The notes under the pieces were generated by a model. That model was given only the letters and a program-made list of their open reading frames with translations. It ran no database searches and was not told the origin of the DNA. This document shows, piece by piece, positions 39,754-48,971 of a stretch of DNA of 64,000 nt. The position numbers and the translations under genes are program-made. Position 1 is the first letter of the stretch, and each line of letters starts with the position of its first letter. Source of the DNA: JALYYC01 sp039922495 (GTDB lineage: Bacteria > Chloroflexota > Dormibacteria > CF-121); the NCBI GenBank assembly GCA_039922495.1, contig JBDTEO010000011.1:62001-126000 (forward strand). Reading direction: 5' to 3'.

Positions 39754-40410
39754 GTGGCTCCCTCGGCAGCAGCAGTGTCGGCGCTCCACCGGCAGATCCA
39801 GCAGTGCACGCGTTGTGTCGAAGCCGGCTTTCTTCCGCGCGCCGCGCCGGTGCTGAGCGGCTCTGCCGACAACCGCATCATGCTGATCGGCCAAGCGCCC
39901 GGCATTGTGGAAGAGGTCCAGCGCCTACCCTTCCAGGGGCGCTCGGGCAAGATCCTGGTTCGCTGGTTGACGCGCGCCGGCTTTCAGTCGGAGGAGCAGA
40001 TCCGGCGGCGCGTCTACATGACGTCGATCACGAAATGCTTTCCCGGAAAGGGCAGCGGCGGCGGCGATCGGCGCCCCAGCCGCGTCGAGGTCGACCTCTG
40101 CCGGCCGCACCTGGACCGCCAGCTCCGTCTGATCGACCCGGCGGTGATCCTGCTGGTGGGCGGCCTGGCCCACGAGCGCTTTCTCCCCGGACGTCCGCTC
40201 GGCGAGCTCGTCGGCGGGCTCTTCGATAGCTCCGGAAGGGCGGTCAGGCCAGGGCCGGGCATCCACCCGGTGCTCGTTCCCTTGCCCCATCCCTCCGGCG
40301 CGAGTCGATGGCTCAACGATCCGGCAAATGTTGCGCTTCTGGAGCGGGGCTTGCGCCGGTTGCGACCCATCGTCCGTCCCTACCTTGACGCCCACTTGGC
40401 TGGCGCATAA
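39754..40410 (+). CDS. Uracil-DNA glycosylase family protein (Fe-S type)
   Basis: A 218-residue protein with UDG-superfamily motif A GQAPG (residues 46-50) and motif B PHPSG (PLPHPSGAS). Four Cys suited to a 4Fe-4S cluster (Cys18, Cys21, Cys95, Cys116) place it with the thermostable family 4/5-type enzymes. It removes uracil from DNA. The start is GTG at 39754. A DUF7768/DUF1937-like protein gene follows after 13 nt. Confidence 0.85.
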   Translation: MAPSAAAVSALHRQIQQCTRCVEAGFLPRAAPVLSGSADNRIMLIGQAPGIVEEVQRLPFQGRSGKILVRWLTRAGFQSEEQIRRRVYMTSITKCFPGKGSGGGDRRPSRVEVDLCRPHLDRQLRLIDPAVILLVGGLAHERFLPGRPLGELVGGLFDSSGRAVRPGPGIHPVLVPLPHPSGASRWLNDPANVALLERGLRRLRPIVRPYLDAHLAGA

Positions 40411-40423
40411 GATTCCGACCAAT

Positions 40424-40948
40424 ATGCGCCGACGGCCAGAAGGGGACGCGGTCGAGCCGGAGGAAGCGCCTCGAGCGCCGCTGCGCCTCCCCCAGGAGCT
40501 GCCCGCCGGCGGCAAATCCGCGGACGACATCCTCGCCTCCATCTTTGCGCCGACCCCGGAGGCCAGCCCGCTCGAGCAGCTCGAGCAGACGCTCCGGCAC
40601 CCCAAAAAGTTGATCTATATCGCGATGTCCAACCGCAACTTCTACTGGAGGATGCACGTCTCGAAAGTCGTTCTTGATGAGGGCTACGTCCCGATCAATC
40701 CCTTCATGCTCTTCGACTATTACCTGCTCCATACCGTGTCCAAACAGCTGGTCCGGGAAGCGATCAACAACCTGCTGTCCCGCTGCGACGAGGTGTGGGT
40801 CTTCGGTACGGTGAGCCTCGGGGTGAAGGTCCAGGTCGGCATCGCCAAGCGCTTGAAGAAGCCGCTGCGCTTTTATGACGTCTCCGATCTTCCCGAGCGC
40901 GTCTTTCGGATCTCGGAGAAACTGGCCCAGGAGGAGGGCCGGGACTAG
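40424..40948 (+). CDS. Nucleoside 2-deoxyribosyltransferase-like protein (DUF1937/DUF4406-like)
   Basis: A 174-residue protein. After a disordered Pro/Glu-rich start comes KLIYIAMSNRNFYWRMHVSK, a Rossmann-like beta-alpha unit, then GYVPINPFMLFDYYLL and SRCDEVWVFGTVSLGVKVQVGIA. This resembles the nucleoside 2-deoxyribosyltransferase fold of DUF4406/DUF1937-type proteins, though the catalytic Glu is not obvious. It may act on nucleosides or bind nucleotides. It is linked to the UDG gene, and its stop overlaps the convergent helicase gene by 4 nt. Confidence 0.6.
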   Translation: MRRRPEGDAVEPEEAPRAPLRLPQELPAGGKSADDILASIFAPTPEASPLEQLEQTLRHPKKLIYIAMSNRNFYWRMHVSKVVLDEGYVPINPFMLFDYYLLHTVSKQLVREAINNLLSRCDEVWVFGTVSLGVKVQVGIAKRLKKPLRFYDVSDLPERVFRISEKLAQEEGRD

Positions 40949-43359
40949 ACCCGTGTAATCAGCTCGCGCTCCAGCGACTCCCGCGCCTTGACCACCAGGC
41001 GGCGGAGCAGGGGGCGCTCGACCACGGCCCACTCGATCTGTCGCAGCGCGCTGTACAGGCCCTTGACCGCCTTGACCGCATCGCCAAGGTCCACCCCGGG
41101 GGGCGGCTGCATCGCCGGCAGCGGCAGACCGCTGCACCAGTCATAGACGAAGTCGACATAATCGCTCGAGAGCGGTCGAAAATTGTTTTCGCCGCGATCC
41201 CGCTCGCGGGCGGAGAAGCGGTAATAGATGACGCGCAGGCGCTTTTGCGCCAGTGCCACCGCGCTGGTCGGCAGCCGTCGCCGGGCCTGTGGACGATCGC
41301 GGTTGCGATCTTCGGCAGTCACCATCACGACCGAGGCGGCCAGCTCCGCCGGCGTCAGCTCCGCCAGCCAGCCATCCGTGATCGCCTCGGTGATGATCAG
41401 GCTGTTCTCGCCGTAGATTCGTGATGCCAGCAGGCCTTTCTCGGTTGGCACGGCGCCCTTGAGAAAGCCGAGGTCTTCCAGGATCGCGCGCAGGGCAGCC
41501 ATCCGCCGGCGATACTCGCCCTGGCTGCGTTCGGCGTCGTGCTCCGAGGCGGCCAGCTGGGCCTGCAGCGCGCGCCGCTCGTCGTCGTGAGCCTTGTGCT
41601 CGGCGAGAAAGGGGCACTTGCGACAGGGCAGGTCCGCCAGCACGGTCTGCCCTTGGTCGACCTGCAGCTTGAGGTCGCCGAGCGATCGACCGTCGGGATC
41701 CCGCGTCGAACGACCGCGGCCCCGACTATGTGCTCGCCCTTTGTGCCAGTGCTCGCGACGAAGCCGGCGCATCCGGACGCGGAGGCCGGCGATCTCGTCG
41801 GTGGCTCGGGTAAAGGTGGCAAAGGTTTGGTCGGAACAGCAGGGGTCGCCGTCTAAGGCGAAGCGGCCGTTCGATGCATCGTCCACCCGCCGGCGCAGGT
41901 TGGCGAGCCGGTCGTCCAGCTCCCGGCGGGCCAGGCCCTTCTGGTACTGGCCGAACGACCGCTCCATCAGCAGGTCGACCTCTTCCGCCGGGTGGTAGCG
42001 GAGGAGGTTGAGCGCCATGTTGTAGGTGGGCGCGAACTTGCTCTCGACGGTCATCTCCTGACCTAAGGCCGCCTCGTAGATGGTCCCGATGTCGATGTCG
42101 GGCTCCTTGAGGATGATGCCGTGGCCGATCGGGTCAATGCCCCGCCGTCCAGCCCGACCCATCAACTGGGTCAGCTCCCCCGACGTCAGGGCCGTGAAGT
42201 TCTGCCCGTCGAACTTGGTGAAGGAGGAGACCACCACCGCGCGGGCGGGCATATGGATGCCGAGCGAGAGCGTCTCGGTGGCGAACACGACCTTGATCAG
42301 GCCCTGGGCGAAGAGGTCCTCGACGATTTCCTTGAGATAGGGGAGGAGGCCGGCGTGGTGCATCGCCAGGCCGCGGCGAAGGATGTCGGCGTCCAGCAGA
42401 CCGGCGTACAGATCCGCCTCGTCCCTGTCTCGCACCTGCTCGAGCCGGCGGGTGACGACGCGGTCGATCAGGAGTTTCTCGTCCTCGGTGGTGAGATCCA
42501 GGCCATGGCTGGCGCACCGACCGAGCGCCTCGCGGCAGCCGCGGCGCGAAAAGATGAAGTAGATCGCCGGAAGAAACTCACGACGGCGCAGGCGTTCGAC
42601 CACCGGGAGCAGATCGTTCCCCGGTGCCCGTCGCAGCTGGGACAGCCGGAAGTCCGTGGAGGCGTCACTCTGCGCCCGCAACCGGGTGTCGCGCGGGATG
42701 CCGCCCCGCTCATCGAGCAAAGGATAAAAGTCGTTATGCATCGCGAGCCAGAGCCGCAGCTCGACCGGCCGCTTCCGGACGCTCACGGTGGCGATGTCGC
42801 CGCGCTGCAGGCTCATCCAGTCGGCGATCTCCTGATAATTGCTGATCGTCGCCGAGAGCCCGATGAACTTGATCTGCGGAGGCGCCTGGATGATGATCTC
42901 CTCCCAGACGGCGCCGCGCGGGAAATCGTCGATGTAGTGGACCTCGTCGAGGATCACGTATCGAACCTGCGCCAGGCGCTCCGGCTCCTCATAGATAAGG
43001 TTGCGCAGAATCTCGGTTGTCATGACCACGACGGGAGCGCCGGGGTTGATCGTGTTCTCGCCCGTGACCAACCCCACGGAGCCCTCACCGTGCCGGCGGC
43101 TGTAGTCGCGGAATTTCTGATTGGACAACGCCTTCAGCGGCGTCGTATAGATGGCGCGGGTATCCGTCCCGAGGGCCCGGTAGATCGCGTAGTCGGCAAT
43201 CACGGTTTTGCCGGAGCTGGTCGGCGCCGAGACGAGCACGCCCTGATGCGATTCGAGCTTCTCGATCGCCTCGACCTGAAAGGCATCGAGCGGCCATGGC
43301 AGGGTTGCCTGGAAGGCTGGAAGAAAGGATGGGGGTGCCGGGCTGACCGTCTGGCTCAC
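40945..43359 (-). CDS. Ski2/Mtr4-like DEAD/DEAH-box helicase
   Basis: An 804-residue superfamily 2 helicase. Walker A is APTSSGKT (45-52), with TTPLKALSNQKF (motif Ia), DEVH (138-141), GLSATISN (motif III), TETLSLGIHMPARAVV (motif V) and LMGRAGRRGIDPIGH (motif VI). A Cys cluster (DLPCRKCPFL) is in the C-terminal half. It resembles HelY-type actinobacterial and cyanobacterial helicases thought to act in RNA turnover. GTG or ATG starts were compared; ATG at 43359 fits the first strand. Confidence 0.9.
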   Translation of the reverse strand: MSQTVSPAPPSFLPAFQATLPWPLDAFQVEAIEKLESHQGVLVSAPTSSGKTVIADYAIYRALGTDTRAIYTTPLKALSNQKFRDYSRRHGEGSVGLVTGENTINPGAPVVVMTTEILRNLIYEEPERLAQVRYVILDEVHYIDDFPRGAVWEEIIIQAPPQIKFIGLSATISNYQEIADWMSLQRGDIATVSVRKRPVELRLWLAMHNDFYPLLDERGGIPRDTRLRAQSDASTDFRLSQLRRAPGNDLLPVVERLRRREFLPAIYFIFSRRGCREALGRCASHGLDLTTEDEKLLIDRVVTRRLEQVRDRDEADLYAGLLDADILRRGLAMHHAGLLPYLKEIVEDLFAQGLIKVVFATETLSLGIHMPARAVVVSSFTKFDGQNFTALTSGELTQLMGRAGRRGIDPIGHGIILKEPDIDIGTIYEAALGQEMTVESKFAPTYNMALNLLRYHPAEEVDLLMERSFGQYQKGLARRELDDRLANLRRRVDDASNGRFALDGDPCCSDQTFATFTRATDEIAGLRVRMRRLRREHWHKGRAHSRGRGRSTRDPDGRSLGDLKLQVDQGQTVLADLPCRKCPFLAEHKAHDDERRALQAQLAASEHDAERSQGEYRRRMAALRAILEDLGFLKGAVPTEKGLLASRIYGENSLIITEAITDGWLAELTPAELAASVVMVTAEDRNRDRPQARRRLPTSAVALAQKRLRVIYYRFSARERDRGENNFRPLSSDYVDFVYDWCSGLPLPAMQPPPGVDLGDAVKAVKGLYSALRQIEWAVVERPLLRRLVVKARESLERELITRV

Positions 43360-43386
43360 ACTAGGGAGCCATCGTACCGACCCCGG

Positions 43387-44319
43387 CTAGCGCTTTCGTG
43401 GAGGACCGACGAGCTGGGCGGTCGGCGCGCGTTCCCGGTCTTTGAGCCAGCGAAGGCGCGTTTCCTCGACCTCGTCCGTATACCGTTGCCGGCAGCGCCG
43501 CATCGCCTTGGCGACGGCGTTGCGGACGATTGGTTCGGGTCCCTTCGCCAGCCGCTCGAGGATGGCTTTGGCAGCGGGCCAGTGGAAGGACCCGATAGCA
43601 CTGGAGAAGGCCATCGCGACGTTCCATCGCACGATGGGGTCCCGGTGCTTCGACCATTCGCGGAGGCACTTCAGCGTCTGTTTTGGGTCGACCCGGAGGA
43701 GCGCGTCGCCGATGGCCGACGGTCCGAGGTTGCGCCGGACATACGGTTCGGGATCGGACAGGAGTGGCTCGAGCATGCCCAGCAGGTCGCCGACCCGTTC
43801 AGGCTTGTCGCGGCGCGCGGCATATTTGGCGGCGAGGACGACGGCGCGTCGGAGGTTCTCCGAGCGTGCGGACCGCAGGTCGATGAGATGCTCCCGAATC
43901 CGATCGAAGTCGCGATCGAGCAGGGTGCCGAGCAAGCCGCCGGCGGCTTCGCGAACCTCCCAGTGGGGATCGTCGGCCAGCGTCTCCGCGATGCGCAGGA
44001 CCCCGGCCGGGTCATTTTCGTAGCGGCTCGCGAGCAACAGGCAGGCGACCTGCCGGCCCGTCGGAGAGGGTGAGGTCGCGAGCAGGTCGATCCAGCGGCT
44101 GATCCGACCGGTTTGCGCCGCCAACGCCATGGCGAGCCGTTGGCCCACCTGCTGCCGGAGGGAGGCCGGACTTCCCGAGCGCCCCTCGTGGAGCTGGCCG
44201 TCGAGCGCAGAGACAACGCCGTTGGGGTCATCCCGCGCCAGCGCCGCCAGGACAGCGGCGAGCGGGCCGTCCTCGACGGTTCCCAGGTCGTCGACATTGG
44301 TCCCGGCGACCGGTGTCAC
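43387..44319 (-). CDS. HEAT-repeat protein
   Basis: A 310-residue all-helical protein with HEAT-like repeats, e.g. DDPHWEVREAAGGLLGTLLD, RSENLRRAVVLAAKYAARR and HRDPIVRWNVAMAFSSAIG, reminiscent of the AlkD/DNA-alkylation-repair helical solenoid, and ending in a basic tail. A scaffold or nucleic-acid-binding role is likely; the catalytic residues of AlkD were not identified. The start is GTG at 44319 overlapping the DUF503 stop (GTGA); it is encoded upstream of the helicase in the same direction. Confidence 0.65.
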   Translation of the reverse strand: MTPVAGTNVDDLGTVEDGPLAAVLAALARDDPNGVVSALDGQLHEGRSGSPASLRQQVGQRLAMALAAQTGRISRWIDLLATSPSPTGRQVACLLLASRYENDPAGVLRIAETLADDPHWEVREAAGGLLGTLLDRDFDRIREHLIDLRSARSENLRRAVVLAAKYAARRDKPERVGDLLGMLEPLLSDPEPYVRRNLGPSAIGDALLRVDPKQTLKCLREWSKHRDPIVRWNVAMAFSSAIGSFHWPAAKAILERLAKGPEPIVRNAVAKAMRRCRQRYTDEVEETRLRWLKDRERAPTAQLVGPPRKR

Positions 44320-44606
44320 GTGGTCAGGATCTCGATTCGGCTCTGATGCAATATCGCTCCATCGGGTTGAGCTTCGGCGAAGTGAACGATCTTGCTCAAA
44401 ATCTCGTTCGCGTGGCGACGGTCGTTGGTCACGCAGGTCACTCCCAGTGACAGCACCTGCCAGCGATCAAGCTCCGCGACCTCCGCAACCGAGACATTAA
44501 ACCGGTTGCGGATCCGCTGTATGAGTGAGCGGCTCACCTGGCGTTTTCCCTTCAAACTGTGGTTCCCCGGCAGGTGGAAGTCGAGCTCGCAGGTCCCCAC
44601 GACCAC
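44316..44606 (-). CDS. DUF503 family protein (YlxP-like)
   Basis: A 96-residue protein with the full DUF503 pattern: VVGTCELDFHLPGNHSLKGK, RSLIQRIRNRFNVSVAEV and WQVLSLGVTCVTNDRRHANE. YlxP homologues are often encoded with nusA-infB-rbfA and are linked to ribosome biogenesis, but here the gene is with a HEAT protein and a helicase. It is divergent from the acyl-CoA ligase. Confidence 0.85.
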   Translation of the reverse strand: MVVGTCELDFHLPGNHSLKGKRQVSRSLIQRIRNRFNVSVAEVAELDRWQVLSLGVTCVTNDRRHANEILSKIVHFAEAQPDGAILHQSRIEILTT

Positions 44607-44672
44607 CAGCTAAGGATACGTAGCCGCTATCCGGCAGCCTATGGGCTGGCAAAACTCTCCTATAGTGGCGGC

Positions 44673-46505
44673 ATGAAATCGGCCTTGCGCAGCGAGGAGC
44701 GCCTTCCGGACGCCGCGGTCCCGCTGCCCAAAACGGTCCCGGCACTCTTTCAACAAACCGCGGGGCGACGTGCGGACGCGCCCGCGCTCTTCTTCAAGGC
44801 CGGCCAGCGCTGGGTCCCGATCAGCTGGCGGGAGTACGCGCGCGCTGTCGGCCGGCTTGCCAACGCGCTGATGAGCGAGGGCCTCCTGTCGCAGGATCGC
44901 GTGGCTGTCTGGTCCGCGAATCGTCCGCAGTGGCAGATCGCCGATCTCGGCATTGTCCACGCGGGCGCGGTCACCGTCGCCGTCTACGCCACGCTGGCAC
45001 CGGAGCAGGTCAGATACCTGCTGCAGCATTCCGAATCAAAGATCTTGATCGTGGAGGATCGCAAGCTTCTGGATCAGGTGGCGGGCATGCGATCGGAGCT
45101 GCCCAAGCTCCAGCGCGTGATCCTGATCGAAGGCGATATTCCGGAGGTCGAAGGCTGGGTGATCACCTGGGAAGAGGCGCTTCGGCGAGGCGACGAGTTC
45201 GGGCGCGGCCGGCCCGGCATGCTGACGAGCCGATGGCAGGCGGTGCGACCGGATGACATGGCCAGCCTGATCTACACCTCGGGCACGACCGGCACGCCCA
45301 AAGCGGCCATCCTCACGCACGGCAACCTGACCTGGACGGCGGAAACGACGATGCGATGCCTGCCCGGTGACGCGACCGACCGGGCGCTCTCGTACCTCCC
45401 GCTCGCGCATGTGCTGGAACGGGTGGTCAGTCACCTGCGCCAGCTCTGCACCGGCTGCGAAGTGTATTTCTGTCCCAGCGTCGACCAGGTCATGACCCTG
45501 GTCCGCGAGGTCCACCCGACGTACTTCACCTCGGTTCCCCGGCTCTGGGAAAAAATCTATGACGGCGTCCGCAGCCGGATGGACAAGGCCACCGGCACCC
45601 GTCGGGTGGTTCGCGACTGGGCCCTCCTGATGGGGGCGCGCCGCGCCGCCGCGTACGATCGCGGGCGCAAGCCGTCGCCGTGGGTGCAGGCCCAATGGAA
45701 CCTGGCCGATCGGATCGTGTTCAGCAAAATCCGAGCGGCCATCGGCCTCGACCAGGTGAAAATCTGCGTCAGTGGCTCGGCCCCGGTCTCCCCAGACATG
45801 CTGCGCTTTTTCTATGGATTGGGGATCGAGATCCTCGAGGGGTACGGCCTGACCGAGACGACGGCGCCCGCCACCGTCAACCGTCCGGGCGCGGCACGCT
45901 TCGGCACGGTCGGACCGGCGCTGCCGGGAGTCGAATTGCGGATCGAGCCGGACGGCGAGGTGCTGATCAAGGGCAACAACGTCTTTACGGGATACCTCAA
46001 AGACGAGAAGGCGACGAGCGAGGCGCTGGCCGACGGGTGGCTACGCAGCGGTGACGTGGGCGAGCTCGACCGGGACGGATTCCTCAAAATCACGGATCGC
46101 AAGAAGGACCTGTTCAAGACCTCGGGTGGAAAGTACATCGCCCCGGCGGCGATGGAGAACACGCTGCGAGGCCGGCCCGGCATTGCCCAGGCCGTCGTCC
46201 TGGGCGATGGCCGGCCCTTTGTCGCTGCCCTGGTCACGCTCGATCCGGATTCGGCGGAAGCGAAACGTGGCAAGGCCGATTCCTCGGTGACGCGGATGGT
46301 CGACGAGGCGATCGCGCAGGTCAACCGCGGTCTGTCACATCCGGAACAGATCAAGAAATGGGCGATCCTCGACGCCGACTTCATCGTGGGAGACGAGCTG
46401 ACGCCGACGATGAAGGTTAAGCGCAAGCGGATCGCCGAGAAGTACCGCACCGAGATCGAGCAGCTTTACGGCGACAAAAAGAGCGCCTCGGGCGGCGCTA
46501 TCTGA
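44673..46505 (+). CDS. Long-chain acyl-CoA synthetase (AMP-forming)
   Basis: A 610-residue ANL-superfamily ligase that activates fatty acids to acyl-CoA. It has the P-loop IYTSGTTGTPKAAILTHGN, the adenylate motif LEGYGLTETTAPAT, the hinge WLRSGDVGELDRDGFLKITDRKKD and the C-terminal Lys region TPTMKVKRKRI. It resembles bacterial FadD15-type enzymes. The start is ATG at 44673: TATAGT ends 6 nt upstream, so the mRNA is probably leaderless and the longer open frame from 44559 is not coding. Confidence 0.92.
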   Translation: MKSALRSEERLPDAAVPLPKTVPALFQQTAGRRADAPALFFKAGQRWVPISWREYARAVGRLANALMSEGLLSQDRVAVWSANRPQWQIADLGIVHAGAVTVAVYATLAPEQVRYLLQHSESKILIVEDRKLLDQVAGMRSELPKLQRVILIEGDIPEVEGWVITWEEALRRGDEFGRGRPGMLTSRWQAVRPDDMASLIYTSGTTGTPKAAILTHGNLTWTAETTMRCLPGDATDRALSYLPLAHVLERVVSHLRQLCTGCEVYFCPSVDQVMTLVREVHPTYFTSVPRLWEKIYDGVRSRMDKATGTRRVVRDWALLMGARRAAAYDRGRKPSPWVQAQWNLADRIVFSKIRAAIGLDQVKICVSGSAPVSPDMLRFFYGLGIEILEGYGLTETTAPATVNRPGAARFGTVGPALPGVELRIEPDGEVLIKGNNVFTGYLKDEKATSEALADGWLRSGDVGELDRDGFLKITDRKKDLFKTSGGKYIAPAAMENTLRGRPGIAQAVVLGDGRPFVAALVTLDPDSAEAKRGKADSSVTRMVDEAIAQVNRGLSHPEQIKKWAILDADFIVGDELTPTMKVKRKRIAEKYRTEIEQLYGDKKSASGGAI

Positions 46506-47079
46506 CCCGTAAATACGGATTGCCAGTCCGTTCGGCCCCGATCGTCGTGTTGGGGCCATGCCCGGGATAGACGACGGTGTTGTCAGCCAGCCGCAGCAGC
46601 TGGCCATGCAGGCTGAGCAGCATCTGCTGGGGGTTCGACCCGGGGAGGTCGAGACGGCCGATCTTTCCCGCCATCAGCGTGTCGCCGGTAAAGAGATGGT
46701 TGCCGACCTTGAAGCAGAGCCCACCCGGTGAGTGTCCGGGCGTCGGGATGACTTCCAGCTCGAAGCTGCCGAAGGGCAGGCGATCCGTGCTCGTCAGGTA
46801 GCGGTCGGCGGACTTGAGCTGAGCGGTGGCATCGGCCAGATGCATGGCGGTGGCGGCGCCGGTGGCGGCCTTGATCGCCTCCTTCGCGCCGGTGTGACCT
46901 GGGTGCGCGTGGGTGAAGCAGATCCAGCGCACGGTTCGACCGGCCAGCTGGCCCGTGATCTTCGGCGCGTCGTCGCCCGGGTCGATGACCACCGCCTCCT
47001 GCGTGTCGCCACAGGCGACGACGTAGCAGTTGGTGTCCTTTTCGCCGACGTGAACCTTCTGAATCCCGAGCCGGGCCAT
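46498..47079 (-). CDS. Metallo-beta-lactamase-fold hydrolase with altered metal motif
   Basis: A 193-residue glyoxalase II-like protein. The canonical HxHxDH motif reads HAHPGH (THAHPGHTGA), with the metal-2 Asp replaced by Gly. The later ligands remain: TPGHSPGGLCF (His), FTGDTLM (Asp) and VYPGHGPNTTI (His). It may bind one metal or have a changed substrate such as a thioester, persulfide or lactoyl-glutathione analogue. Its 3' end overlaps the acyl-CoA ligase by 8 nt, and it is divergent from hemQ. Confidence 0.85.
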   Translation of the reverse strand: MARLGIQKVHVGEKDTNCYVVACGDTQEAVVIDPGDDAPKITGQLAGRTVRWICFTHAHPGHTGAKEAIKAATGAATAMHLADATAQLKSADRYLTSTDRLPFGSFELEVIPTPGHSPGGLCFKVGNHLFTGDTLMAGKIGRLDLPGSNPQQMLLSLHGQLLRLADNTVVYPGHGPNTTIGAERTGNPYLRVR

Positions 47080-47130
47080 GCCACTAGATTAGTTGGACGA
47101 AAACGGTCGCGCGATTGCTACGCTGATGGT

Positions 47131-47883
47131 ATGCAGGAAGCGAGGCAGGCCGTCAAGTACACGTTCGTGAAGCTCGACCCAGCGGTCCTCGCCTGGGACG
47201 AATCCGATCGCGCGAGCGCCGCCGAGGAGTTCGCCGCCCTGTTGGAGGATCGGCCCGACGACGGTACGCTGTCGACCTTCAGCACCGTGGGGCTGCGCGG
47301 CGATTGCGACCTGCTGGTCTGGCATGCGGCCGACAGCATGGATGCGATCCAACAGCAGGAAGCCCGCTGGCGCGCGACCCGGCTCGGACCGCAGCTGCGG
47401 ATCGCGCATTCGTTCCTCGCGATGATGAAGCCGTCCCCGTACCTCGGGCGGCATCGTCACCCCGACCAGGAGGGACTCCGAACGCGCCTCAAGCCGACCG
47501 GGAGCCGCTACCTCTTTGTCTATCCGATGGTCAAGAAGCGGGCCTGGTATCGGCTTCCATACGAGAGCCGGAAGGCCATGATGATCGAGCACTTCGGCAT
47601 CGGCCATCGCTACCCGCAGGTCAAGATCAACACCGGCTACTCCTTCGGGCTCGACGACCAGGAGTTCGTGGTGGCCTTCGAATGTGACGAACCGTCGGTC
47701 TTCCTCGATCTGGTGATGGAGCTGCGCGAGTCGAAGGCGAGCCGCTACACGGAACGGGAGACGCCGATCTTCACCTGCGTCCGGATGGGCGCGCTCCCTG
47801 TGCTGAACCTTGCCCTCGGGCTCGGCCAGCTCACGGCGGACGGGATCCTTGCGAGTCAAATCAGCCTGATCACGGGCGGATGA
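47131..47883 (+). CDS. hemQ: Coproheme decarboxylase (HemQ/ChdC), chlorite dismutase family
   Basis: A 250-residue protein of the actinobacterial-type HemQ branch: VYPMVKKRAWYRLPYESR, MMIEHFGIGHRYPQVKINTG (heme-proximal His region) and SFGLDDQEFVVAFE. It oxidatively decarboxylates coproheme III to protoheme in the coproporphyrin-dependent pathway. TACGCT lies 6 nt before the ATG, again a leaderless layout. Its stop overlaps hemE by ATGA, which supports the heme role over chlorite detoxification. Confidence 0.9.
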   Translation: MQEARQAVKYTFVKLDPAVLAWDESDRASAAEEFAALLEDRPDDGTLSTFSTVGLRGDCDLLVWHAADSMDAIQQQEARWRATRLGPQLRIAHSFLAMMKPSPYLGRHRHPDQEGLRTRLKPTGSRYLFVYPMVKKRAWYRLPYESRKAMMIEHFGIGHRYPQVKINTGYSFGLDDQEFVVAFECDEPSVFLDLVMELRESKASRYTERETPIFTCVRMGALPVLNLALGLGQLTADGILASQISLITGG

Positions 47884-48959
47884 CGCTGCCCGGCCAATCC
47901 CTTCCGCTGGCCAGCCGCGAGCTGGCCGGCACGAATGCGCCGTTGCTGGTGCGCGCGGCACGCCGGCAGGCGACAGCGCGACGTCCGGTGTGGTTCATGC
48001 GCCAGGCCGGCCGGTCGTTGCCCGAGTACCGGAAGGTCCGCGAGTCGGCTGACCTCTTCACGATCTGCCAGGATCCGGCACTCTGTACCCAGGTCACGAT
48101 GCAGCCGGTCACCCGGTTGGGTGTCGATGGCGCCGTGCTCTTCGCGGACATCATGCTCCCGGTCGCCTTTTCGCTGGGCGTGAACCTGCGCCTGGTTGAA
48201 GATGTGGGCCCGGTGATCGACGAACCGATCCGCACCAGGGCCGCCGTCGAGCGGCTGCTCGCGCTGGCCCCGCAGGAGTCGGTCCCTTTCGTGCTCGAAA
48301 CGATTCGGCTGCTGCGCCGGGCGCTCGATCCGGCGGTGGCCGTGATTGGCTTCGCCGGCGCCCCGTTCACGCTGGCCGGCTACCTGATCGAGGGCAAGCC
48401 GTCGCGGGACTTCCTCTTGACCAAGGCGATGATGTACGGCGAGCCCGAGCTGTGGGACGCGCTGATGGGCCGGCTCAGCCGCCTGGTTCTCGCCTACCTG
48501 CAGGCCCAGGTCGAGGCCGGCGCGCAGATGATCCAACTCTTCGACAGCTGGGTCGGCGCGCTGTCGCCCGCGGATTACCGCCGGTCGGTCCAGCCGTACG
48601 TCGCGGCCATCTTCGATGGCCTGCGCGCGGCAGGGGTGCCGACGATTCACTTTGGCACCGGAACCGCCGCCCTCTTGCCGGCGATGCGCGAGGCGGGCGG
48701 CGACGTCATCGGGCTCGACTGGCGGGTGGACCTGTCGGAGGCCTGGGCCCGCGTGGGCTACGACCGCGGCGTCCAGGGCAACCTCGATCCGGCAGCGATG
48801 CTGGCGCCCTGGCCGACGGTCGAGGAGAAGGCGCGCGAGATTATCCGGCAGGCCGGGAACAGGCCGGGGCACATTTTCAATCTCGGCCATGGCGTCTTGC
48901 CCCAAACGCCGGTCGACCACCTGCAGCGGTTGGTCGAGCTGGTCCACACGACTCCGTAA
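47880..48959 (+). CDS. hemE: Uroporphyrinogen decarboxylase
   Basis: A 359-residue protein with the family signatures PVWFMRQAGRSLPEYR and GFAGAPFTLAGYLIEG and a catalytic Asp in GVDGAVLFADIMLP. It ends GHIFNLGHGVLPQTPVDHL. It decarboxylates the four acetate side chains of uroporphyrinogen III to give coproporphyrinogen III, the precursor used in the HemQ pathway. It is translationally coupled to hemQ, so one transcript carries an early and the final step of heme synthesis. Confidence 0.95.
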   Translation: MTLPGQSLPLASRELAGTNAPLLVRAARRQATARRPVWFMRQAGRSLPEYRKVRESADLFTICQDPALCTQVTMQPVTRLGVDGAVLFADIMLPVAFSLGVNLRLVEDVGPVIDEPIRTRAAVERLLALAPQESVPFVLETIRLLRRALDPAVAVIGFAGAPFTLAGYLIEGKPSRDFLLTKAMMYGEPELWDALMGRLSRLVLAYLQAQVEAGAQMIQLFDSWVGALSPADYRRSVQPYVAAIFDGLRAAGVPTIHFGTGTAALLPAMREAGGDVIGLDWRVDLSEAWARVGYDRGVQGNLDPAAMLAPWPTVEEKAREIIRQAGNRPGHIFNLGHGVLPQTPVDHLQRLVELVHTTP

Positions 48960-48971
48960 AATCGTGCCGCA

